64,000 nucleotides of DNA from JAAXVQ01 sp964604705 (GTDB lineage: Bacteria > Oederibacteriota > JAAXVQ01). Location: the NCBI GenBank assembly GCA_964604705.1, contig CAZSAP010000001.1, positions 1-64,000 of the forward strand, read 5' to 3'. A program made the translations under genes and the position numbers. The notes beneath the pieces are model-generated. The model was not told the DNA's origin. It saw only the letters and a list, made by a program, of their open reading frames with translations, and did not search any database. This document shows positions 57,478 through 64,000 of the stretch, piece by piece. Each line of letters opens with the position of its first letter. Within the stretch, counting starts at the first letter, position 1.

Positions 57478-58583
57478 AAATTATTTCACGCTATTTGTTG
57501 TCAGAGTTTTTTCAACCTTTGATGTTTATTGTTCTGGCCTTTGTAGGTTTGTACATTATTGCTCAGTTGGTGGATGAAATGCGCATGTTTGTCAACCATC
57601 GTGCCCCCATTACGATGATTGTGCTTTATTATACGTACCGAATTCCCTATTTCATGGTTCAAATCATGCCGGTCTCGATTCTCCTTTCTGCCTTATTAGC
57701 ACTTGGCCAATTGGCTCGTCAAAACGAATTGATTGCCATGCGCAGCTGTGGATTAAGCTTTTATCAGGTGGTTTTTCCCATTCTGGTTGCCTCCTTGGGG
57801 ATTGTGGCCATGGTCCTGGTGTTTGACGAGGTCATCATTCCCTATACCAGTCCTCGGGCGGAGTACATTAAACGTGTTAACATTGAAAAAAAAGTGGATG
57901 ATTCATACATGTACCGGCGCGACCAAATTACGCGCAGCTTATCGGGCAATCGTGTTGTGTTTATGCGTCATTTGGATGCGCAAGCCGGAAAAATGGAAGA
58001 TGTCATTTACCTGCAACTTTCATCTACCATGAATATTGTGCGACGCATTGATGCCTATCAGGGACATTATGAAAATGGGAGTTGGATTTTTGAAAACGGA
58101 ACCGATCGTACATTTGACGAACAAGGTCAAGTCGTAACCTTTACTAAATTCAAAACGCTACCTTTGGAGTTCTATGATCCACCACGTGAATTCATCCGTG
58201 AAGAAAAGGATACGCATCAATTATTGGCCATGCCGATGCGAGAATTGCAGAGGCGGATTCATGTGTTGAAAGAAGCTGGAAGCAGCACCTCCAAAGAAGA
58301 GGTGAATTATCACTTGAAATGGGCATTCCCGTTTGCCAATTTTGTCTTGGCGCTTTTGGGTGTTGCGCTCCCGTTTATCTTTCCATCCGGAAAACGTGCG
58401 TTGGTGGGCGCGGCCATTGGGTTTGTGATTACACTGGTGACGGGCTTTTTTTATATTGGTTTCATAGCCGTAGGCACATCGTTGGGAAACAACGGAACTC
58501 TATCTCCCGTTGTTTCCGTTTGGATGGCCAACGTGGTTTTTGCTGGATTGGGTTTTTGGCTCATGCGCAAAGCACGCTCGTGA
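57474..58583 (+). CDS. lptG: LptF/LptG-family LPS export permease (second copy, LptG-like)
   Basis: A 369-residue permease of the same layout: MKIISRYLLSEFFQPLMFIV, periplasmic domain (about 95-260), membrane segments at the end. The block LARQNELIAMRSCGLSFYQV is the family coupling-helix region that contacts LptB. The ATG at 57474 overlaps the lptF stop as ATGA, so an in-frame reading from 57363 is rejected. It ends five bases before the convergent greA. lptB and other lpt genes are not in this window. Confidence 0.88.
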   Translation: MKIISRYLLSEFFQPLMFIVLAFVGLYIIAQLVDEMRMFVNHRAPITMIVLYYTYRIPYFMVQIMPVSILLSALLALGQLARQNELIAMRSCGLSFYQVVFPILVASLGIVAMVLVFDEVIIPYTSPRAEYIKRVNIEKKVDDSYMYRRDQITRSLSGNRVVFMRHLDAQAGKMEDVIYLQLSSTMNIVRRIDAYQGHYENGSWIFENGTDRTFDEQGQVVTFTKFKTLPLEFYDPPREFIREEKDTHQLLAMPMRELQRRIHVLKEAGSSTSKEEVNYHLKWAFPFANFVLALLGVALPFIFPSGKRALVGAAIGFVITLVTGFFYIGFIAVGTSLGNNGTLSPVVSVWMANVVFAGLGFWLMRKARS

Positions 58584-58588
58584 GCTGG

Positions 58589-59062
58589 TTAAAACATTTC
58601 AGATGAAATGATTTGATATTTTCGGACACCTGCGGGAATCCGAATTTCCACCGTGTCGCCGATTTTCTGCCCCACCAAACCTTTCCCAATGGGAGAGGTA
58701 TTGGAAATTTTTCCTTGTTCAAAATCGGATTCTGCAGGAGATACCAAAAAGTATTCAACTTCGGTTTTTGAGTTAAGATCCAGGAGTTTCACCTTTTGCC
58801 CAATTGAAATTTTTCCTTCTGGAATCTTTGATTTATCGATGATTTGGGCGTTGGACAATTGATCCTGCAGTTGGCTAATGCGCAATTCAAGTTTCGCCTG
58901 TTCTTCTTTCGCCGCATCGTACTCGGCATTTTCGGATAGGTCGCCGTGTTCTCGAGCAACTTGAACCGCTTGAATCACCATTCGTCGTTTGGGGCCTGTC
59001 AATTCAGACAATTCAGCCTGCAATTTTTTTAAACCCTCGGGGGTTAAATAGATATCAGTCAT
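58589..59062 (-). CDS. greA: Transcription elongation factor GreA
   Basis: A 157-residue factor that makes stalled RNA polymerase cleave its backtracked transcript. The N-terminal coiled coil has the acidic tip seen in GreA (REHGDLSENAEYDAAKEEQ), with the two acidic residues that act at the active centre. The C-terminal domain ends ISNTSPIGKGLVGQKIGDTVEI. Length and DLSENAEY favour GreA over GreB. A good promoter lies about 35-60 bases upstream, with an AAGGAGG site. Confidence 0.96.
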   Translation of the reverse strand: MTDIYLTPEGLKKLQAELSELTGPKRRMVIQAVQVAREHGDLSENAEYDAAKEEQAKLELRISQLQDQLSNAQIIDKSKIPEGKISIGQKVKLLDLNSKTEVEYFLVSPAESDFEQGKISNTSPIGKGLVGQKIGDTVEIRIPAGVRKYQIISSEMF

Positions 59063-59095
59063 ACAGTGCGTGCCTCCTTAAATTGAATCGCCGCT

Positions 59096-59125
59096 ATTGT
59101 ACTAAAAAAGCGTCTTCCAAGTCAA
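59096..59125 (-). promoter_or_regulatory. Probable promoter of greA
   Basis: Minus-strand TTGACT (59125-59120), 18-base spacer and TACAAT (59101-59096), about 35 bases before the greA ATG. Confidence 0.6.
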
Positions 59126-59189
59126 ACGAACTTGAGCATTTTAAAAAGCTTTTCAAGTAGATAGGCCTCGTTGATTTTATGCAAGCTGC

Positions 59190-59218
59190 TTGCTTTTTAG
59201 ATACATGCGAAATAAAAT
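59190..59218 (+). promoter_or_regulatory. Possible promoter of the histidine kinase gene
   Basis: TTGCTT (59190-59195), 17 bases, TAAAAT (59213-59218), 27 bases before the GTG start. The -35 is weak. Confidence 0.4.
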
Positions 59219-59245
59219 AGAAGCACTTATCAAAAAGGAGCTATC

Positions 59246-61681
59246 GTGAACCCAATTCTCTCGCATACACGAAATGCTTTCACACGAATGGTTGCTATGG
59301 TTGATTGGCAACATAAGCTCCGAACTAAGATTGTCTGGATGGTCTTATTGCTGGGCGGACTACCGCTTACCATATTTGCGCTTATTACGATGCAAATGGG
59401 AGTGGCGTACGTGACTATGGATACTGTCCAGCAAAATCAGGAAAAAGTTACACAGATGTCAAAAATTATTGATATGTACTACGGGAGTAGTTTTGAATTC
59501 TTAAGGCGTTACATCAATGATAAGACCGAATTTGGAAACCCTTCACCGCAATCGTCGTTCGATTGGATGAATTCATTATCTCGCCAAGTATTCCAACGAT
59601 TTACAGATGTTTCCGCTATCTCCACTCTCGACTCACAAGGCCGTATTCAAGTGTATACGCCAGCAGTGGCTAAGCAGGAACAATGGCGTCGTTTGGCCTT
59701 TCAATGGGCCAGAGCCTATCAAGGGAATGCGGGATTAGAAAAAGGCGAACCGCAATATTTCAATGAGCTTGAAGAGACCGTCGTTCCCATCTACATCACC
59801 TTGGTGCAACGAAAATACAATCGTGTCTTGTACCAAATGACTGTGTATTATTCATTGAGATCATTATGGGATAAACAGGTTGGGATACATTTCAACGATC
59901 ATTCCAGAGCCGTTCTCATGGATTCTGAAGGTCATAAAGTCATCAAATCCCATGCCCGTTTAAGGAAACTAGAGGATTTTGCTCAAAGCGATGAACTCGC
60001 TCCGATTAAAACCACCTTAATTAAGTCCATTCCCTGGTTTATGAATGAAAATATCCAATTGCTACAGTCATCGGCACGTTGTCCTCAACTCGGTTGGAAA
60101 ATATCATTGCAAGGTGATCCGGCTTTTCTTTTAGAAAGAATTAAAAAAATCCGCATCATTATTTTAAGCTTTTGGATTGGCTCGTTTATCTTTCTTTTAG
60201 CGGGTGGTATTTGGTTTGTATCACGTTTAATTCAGCCTTTGGAAAATTTAGAGACCGGAATTAAGCTAATCAGTTCAGGGTTGATGGGCGATGAATTGCC
60301 GGTCTATTCTCATGATGAGATTGGGCGGTTAACCCAAACATTTAATCAAATGACCCGCACGTTGATGTTACGCAATGAAGAGATCCGCGGGAAAACTCGT
60401 GAACTGACGTTTTTCAATACCATCACCAGGATTATTAATCAATCGGTTGATTTGAAAACGATTTTGGATCACAGTCTGCAAAAAATATTGCAGCTCATGC
60501 ACGCAACGTCGGGCATGAGCTACATTTATCAACCGCATTTAAAGCAATTTAAGCTGATTTCATATTTTGGTGTAACCGAAGAATTTGTGAATGAAAACAG
60601 CCAGTTGGATTTAAGCCAGGAATTGCTAGCTAAGATTTTTTCTTCGGGTGAACCTTCCATGATTCGAGATGTTCCTCGACATGGGGATGCTTATGAGATT
60701 ATCCGGCATGAAAACATTCGCGATTTACTTCTGGTTCCCCTACGTTCGAAAAAACGTACATTGGGTGTATTGGGCGTCGGTAGTCGCCGCAAACGTTTTT
60801 TCCATTACCGGGATTTAGATCTCCTGGCCCGAATTGGAGATGAAATTGGCATGATGGTTGAGAATGCACTGCTCTACACGGAATTACAGTTGAAAATAAA
60901 AGAACTTGAGGATGCGAATAAGGAGTTGCAGGAATTGGACCGATTGAAAAATCGGTTTCTTTCCAATGTATCACATGAACTTCGCACACCCATCACATCC
61001 ATAAAAACCTATGTTGAATTATTTTTAGAAGATAAAATTGGATCTTTGGATGAGGTTCAAAAAGATAAATTGTTCATTGTTCGGCGAAACATCAATAACT
61101 TAATGACCCTCATCAATGATCTATTGACGCTTTCACGATTGGAAGATCAAAAGAGCCAAACGTTTCCCTTGGAAGTTATATCGATAACCGAATTGGCCGA
61201 ACAAGTGTTTGCCGACACGGTCGAAATGGCACGTGTCAAAGGGATAAGCATGTTGCGTAAAGGCTTGGTGGAACCGTTTCCGGTCAACATTCATCGGCAG
61301 CGTATTCAACAAGTGCTGCAAAATTTGCTTTCGAATGCGATTAAATTTACAGAAAAAGGAACTGTGACATTAAGCCTTAAACGAGTATTCGTTTCCCCCA
61401 ATCAAGATTATCAATCAGCAGATCAGCCAGTAGCTGCCGTTGAGATTTCTGTAACCGATACGGGTATAGGTATTCCAGAGGAAGAATTGTCGAAATTGTT
61501 CCAACGGTTCTACCAGGTGGATTCATCATCGACTCGAAAATACGTAGGTACGGGTTTGGGTTTGGCCATTGTTAAGGAAATATTGGCTGCCTACAATACA
61601 GAACCTCATGTTGAAAGCGAGGTTGGAAAAGGTAGCCGTTTTTGGTTCGTACTTCCGTTGGTTGAATTGACGCACACATAA
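59246..61681 (+). CDS. Membrane sensor histidine kinase (HAMP-GAF-HisKA-HATPase)
   Basis: An 811-residue hybrid-free kinase. The first membrane segment is at about 28-55; an extracytoplasmic sensor of about 250 residues follows; the second membrane segment is near 300-325. Then come HAMP (DEIGRLTQTFNQMTRTL), GAF (about 390-540), coiled coil, HisKA with the phosphorylated His in FLSNVSHELRTPIT, and HATPase_c with the N box (NLLSNAIKFTEKG), G1 (DTGIGIP) and G2 (GTGLGLAI). No receiver is attached, and no regulator is adjacent, so the partner is unknown; the receivers at 33.5-36.3 kb are candidates. It starts at GTG with AAGGAG. Confidence 0.93.
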   Translation: MNPILSHTRNAFTRMVAMVDWQHKLRTKIVWMVLLLGGLPLTIFALITMQMGVAYVTMDTVQQNQEKVTQMSKIIDMYYGSSFEFLRRYINDKTEFGNPSPQSSFDWMNSLSRQVFQRFTDVSAISTLDSQGRIQVYTPAVAKQEQWRRLAFQWARAYQGNAGLEKGEPQYFNELEETVVPIYITLVQRKYNRVLYQMTVYYSLRSLWDKQVGIHFNDHSRAVLMDSEGHKVIKSHARLRKLEDFAQSDELAPIKTTLIKSIPWFMNENIQLLQSSARCPQLGWKISLQGDPAFLLERIKKIRIIILSFWIGSFIFLLAGGIWFVSRLIQPLENLETGIKLISSGLMGDELPVYSHDEIGRLTQTFNQMTRTLMLRNEEIRGKTRELTFFNTITRIINQSVDLKTILDHSLQKILQLMHATSGMSYIYQPHLKQFKLISYFGVTEEFVNENSQLDLSQELLAKIFSSGEPSMIRDVPRHGDAYEIIRHENIRDLLLVPLRSKKRTLGVLGVGSRRKRFFHYRDLDLLARIGDEIGMMVENALLYTELQLKIKELEDANKELQELDRLKNRFLSNVSHELRTPITSIKTYVELFLEDKIGSLDEVQKDKLFIVRRNINNLMTLINDLLTLSRLEDQKSQTFPLEVISITELAEQVFADTVEMARVKGISMLRKGLVEPFPVNIHRQRIQQVLQNLLSNAIKFTEKGTVTLSLKRVFVSPNQDYQSADQPVAAVEISVTDTGIGIPEEELSKLFQRFYQVDSSSTRKYVGTGLGLAIVKEILAAYNTEPHVESEVGKGSRFWFVLPLVELTHT

Positions 61682-61728
61682 AATGCTTAAGCATTGAAGA
61701 AAATGGATGGTTTACACATTTTGTATGT

Positions 61729-62646
61729 TTAAGCATGACTAAAATCTTTAAAGTGGGTAATGTTTTGCAACGTTTGATAGCGTTGACGAATTTCTGCTGG
61801 CTTTAGCCCTACTAGACGTCGAACGGAAAAATCTTCCACAGTAAAAGATGCCATAATGGTTCCGATTGCGGCCGCTCGTCGAAAACTATCCATTGATAAA
61901 TCACCCTCGCTGGCCAATGATCCTATAAACCCGCCAGCAAAAGTATCGCCTGCGCCTGTAGGATCTTTGACTGTTTCCAACGGATACGCGGGTAACGCGA
62001 AAATCTCATCACCCCAAAAAACCAATGCGCCATGTTCTCCTTTTTTGATGATAACACCTTTGGGTCCATGGCTACGAATCCAATGGGCGGCTAGGATGAG
62101 GTTGGATGTACCTGAAAGCTGACGCGCTTCGGCATCGTTAACCACGACCATAGATACTCGAGGAAAAACCCGTAATAGAGCGTCGCGTTTGGTTTCAATC
62201 CAAAAATTCATAGTATCTAAAAGTGAGAATTTTGGTTGCTCAATGTGATCTAAAACCTTGCTTTGCAATTCTGGATCGATATTGGCTAAAAAAAGGAACG
62301 GTGTGGTTTTCATTACGGCTGGAATCTTAGGATTAAAGGAAGCAAACACATTTAACTTTGTATCTATGGTTTTAGCACTGGACATATCATTTTCATAATA
62401 GCCTGCCCAATGAAACGTCTGTCCGTTGGCACGTTCAAGTCCTTCAAGCTGAATTCCTCGTGAACTTAACAATTGGATATGTTCAGCCGGGAAATCATCT
62501 CCGATGACACCCACCAGTCCAACAGATGAAAAGTAAGCCGCGCTTAAGGATGAATAAATCGCAGAACCGCCTAAAGCATTTGTCACTTCACCCAATGGGG
62601 TTTTTACATTATCCAGAGCAACAGAACCAACGATGGCCAAATTCAT
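61729..62646 (-). CDS. PfkB-family carbohydrate kinase
   Basis: A 305-residue sugar or nucleoside kinase of the ribokinase/PfkB family. The first signature is in ALGGSAIYSSLSAAYFSSVGLVGVIGDDFP, and the second, DPTGAGDTFAGGF near residue 233, contains the catalytic Asp and anion hole. The substrate is not evident; fructose, ribose or adenosine-type sugars are usual. It is convergent with the histidine kinase and followed by an inverted repeat. It lies downstream of lnt on the same strand. Confidence 0.9.
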   Translation of the reverse strand: MNLAIVGSVALDNVKTPLGEVTNALGGSAIYSSLSAAYFSSVGLVGVIGDDFPAEHIQLLSSRGIQLEGLERANGQTFHWAGYYENDMSSAKTIDTKLNVFASFNPKIPAVMKTTPFLFLANIDPELQSKVLDHIEQPKFSLLDTMNFWIETKRDALLRVFPRVSMVVVNDAEARQLSGTSNLILAAHWIRSHGPKGVIIKKGEHGALVFWGDEIFALPAYPLETVKDPTGAGDTFAGGFIGSLASEGDLSMDSFRRAAAIGTIMASFTVEDFSVRRLVGLKPAEIRQRYQTLQNITHFKDFSHA

Positions 62647-62691
62647 AGGTCGATATCTCCTTACAAAAATAGTATGTGCATATTAACATAC

Positions 62692-64000
62692 CTAAATGTT
62701 TTTTGAAACGGACTTCAACGGTTGGCGAATAAAACACCAAACAAGCCAAATTCCAATCCAGATTAAGCAAAGCCAGGCAAACCATGGTCCCCATTGGACA
62801 TAAAACGAGGTTGTGTCCCTTAATCCAACCGTATGCACCAGTGTATCGGCCTGGTTAAGCGGAAGCATACCCAGCAAATGCCCTGTAGGATCAAAGACGC
62901 ATGAGATTCCTGTCGCGGCTGTCCGAACCACATAACGATCGGTTTCTGCAGCACGAAATGCTGAAAACAAGGCATGCTGGGCCGGCGCCGCTGTTGTACC
63001 AAACCATGTATCGTACGTGACAACCAAGAGCAACTGACATCCCTTCCCTACCAAATCAGATGCGTATTGAGGGAAAATACTTTCAAAACAAATGAGCCCC
63101 CCAACGGGGATAATTCTTCCCCGCAGACGCCATAGCAGAGGAATCCGTTGTTGGCCAGGAGTGAATTCTCCGTTTTCATAACGAGGAACAAGTTTTTGAA
63201 TGAAAAACAACAATGTTTTTTTGAATGGAATATATTCACCAAAAGGGACCAGATGAATTTTTGAGCTTTTGCCTGTTACCATGCCGTTTGAATTAAGCCA
63301 AAGAATCGAATTGTAGTAACGATAATTTCCGACATCGCTTAAGTCAACTGTATCCGAAGCAACCGCTTGGCTGATTTGCCATTGTCGTGACCATTTTTTT
63401 ACTTCATTGGCCAATTCATGGTCCCAATTGAAGATTCCTGGAAACGAAGATTCCGGCCAAATAATTAATTCAGCCTTTTGTGCCACGGAACGCGCCGCCA
63501 GTGAATAAAAACGGTCAAGTGTCGAACGCCGATAAAGATTATCCCAGGCGCGATTTTGATCAACGTTGCCTTGCAGTGCGGCTACGCGTGTTTGGGAAAG
63601 ATCTGGAATCGTACGCAAGCGTTGAGATTCTAACCATCCACCTGCAAGTATTGCGCTGGTGATAAGAACCATTCCTGAGACGTGAAAAACGAGTATGAGT
63701 GTTGGAATGATTTGTTTTGGATGAATGGGTTTGAGCCATTGGATAAACTCAAATAACAATACATTAACCAAGAGCGTTAGAAAGGTAAGGCCCCAAACCC
63801 CTGAAAATGGGACCAAATGCATAAGCCAAGGAGTTTGGTAGTGGGCATAGCCTAATCCAACCCAAGGAAACCCGCTGACAAAGTAATTCCGAACAAATTC
63901 AAGCAGTACCCATAGTGCAGGAGTCATGCTCCAACGCGGTAGATCATGTTGAACAAACCATTCGGTCAAACCTAAAAAGACGGCAGGATACAAAGCTAGA
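62692..64000 (-). CDS. lnt: Apolipoprotein N-acyltransferase (5' end cut off by window edge)
   Basis: At least 435 residues; the N-terminal part continues past the right edge. Lnt adds the third acyl chain to lipoproteins in the inner membrane. The nitrilase-like periplasmic domain shows the catalytic triad: the Glu in IIWPESSFPG, the Lys in SSKIHLVPFGEYIP and the Cys in GGLICFESIFPQY. Several membrane helices flank it, with a final one at GPWFAWLCLIWIGIWLVW. The usual length is around 500 residues, so roughly 60-80 may be missing. It agrees with the many lipoproteins in the window. Confidence 0.94.
   Translation of the reverse strand, partial: LALYPAVFLGLTEWFVQHDLPRWSMTPALWVLLEFVRNYFVSGFPWVGLGYAHYQTPWLMHLVPFSGVWGLTFLTLLVNVLLFEFIQWLKPIHPKQIIPTLILVFHVSGMVLITSAILAGGWLESQRLRTIPDLSQTRVAALQGNVDQNRAWDNLYRRSTLDRFYSLAARSVAQKAELIIWPESSFPGIFNWDHELANEVKKWSRQWQISQAVASDTVDLSDVGNYRYYNSILWLNSNGMVTGKSSKIHLVPFGEYIPFKKTLLFFIQKLVPRYENGEFTPGQQRIPLLWRLRGRIIPVGGLICFESIFPQYASDLVGKGCQLLLVVTYDTWFGTTAAPAQHALFSAFRAAETDRYVVRTAATGISCVFDPTGHLLGMLPLNQADTLVHTVGLRDTTSFYVQWGPWFAWLCLIWIGIWLVWCFIRQPLKSVSKNI

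Noticed and set aside
61683..61736. Terminator between the histidine kinase and PfkB genes
   Set aside because: ATGCTTAA/TTAAGCAT repeat is short, partly self-palindromic, overlaps a stop codon and has no T-run.

Overview
The window reads as chromosome of a diderm, probably anaerobic bacterium from a poorly sampled phylum. Diderm signs are two LptF/LptG-type permeases, an apolipoprotein N-acyltransferase, several lipoproteins and two very large proteins that look like outer-membrane barrels. An NfnAB-type pair, ferredoxin:thioredoxin reductase and rubredoxin domains point to ferredoxin-based low-potential metabolism. A SprA-like protein (SprA is the type IX secretion pore known from Bacteroidota) next to a FN3/FlgD-Ig surface protein suggests the FCB group or a neighbouring candidate phylum. 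No rRNA or other phylogenetic anchor is present, so the phylum remains inference. Coding sequence is moderate in GC by eye; bases 1-480 and about 9,640-9,800 are clearly richer in AT.

Layout. 1-844: AT-rich, no recognisable gene. 845-9,271: a PilZ protein (minus), then on plus a B12-type radical SAM protein, miaB, yebC, an unknown gene, psd, pssA and thrS. From the unknown gene to pssA the genes overlap by ATGA, and psd/pssA make phosphatidylethanolamine. 9,397-9,435 is a strong bidirectional terminator; the following gap holds a short coding-like relic resembling the end of a carrier-protein domain. 9,820-13,912 (minus): nfnA-nfnB and, upstream, GTP-dependent pckG with its own terminator. 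14,040-20,635 (minus): a peptidase-MA/TolB-propeller/beta-barrel protein, an exported unknown, prfB with an intact programmed +1 frameshift, an anti-sigma factor and an ECF sigma factor. 20,770-28,454: a LEA-2 lipoprotein (plus), then minus-strand genes for exported unknown and TPR proteins, a GH99-like protein, a BamE-like lipoprotein, a redox pair (glutaredoxin plus FTR-rubredoxin fusion), an MscS channel, and an exported unknown with an EF-Tu-domain-2-like protein.

28,554-37,811: RNase D, 3-methyladenine glycosylase, a YkgJ Cys-cluster protein, an unknown, a GH35-like protein lacking recognisable catalytic residues, and a signalling patch. That patch has two paralogous receiver-GGDEF proteins on either side of tRNA-Leu(GAG), plus a lone receiver and a TM0106-type RecB-like nuclease. 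With the PilZ protein it gives both synthesis and a likely sensor of c-di-GMP. 37,864-45,429 (minus): comF, coaD and a complete oligopeptide ABC transporter whose operon carries an FAH-family gene between the binding protein and the permeases.

45,499-58,583 is the envelope region and the most interesting part. A 2,142-residue SprA-like protein with N-terminal FN3 domains is followed after 19 bases by an FN3-repeat protein with a FlgD-Ig/sorting-domain-like C-terminus. Divergently transcribed, from clear back-to-back sigma-70 promoters, is a GT39-type glycosyltransferase-lptF-lptG operon. 58,589-64,000: greA, a HAMP-GAF histidine kinase, a PfkB-family sugar kinase and a truncated lnt running off the right edge.

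I see no CRISPR array, insertion sequence, prophage or rRNA. The best candidate for a less-described system is the SprA-like/FN3-FlgD pair; the FTR-rubredoxin/glutaredoxin pair and the metalloprotease-propeller-barrel protein come next.
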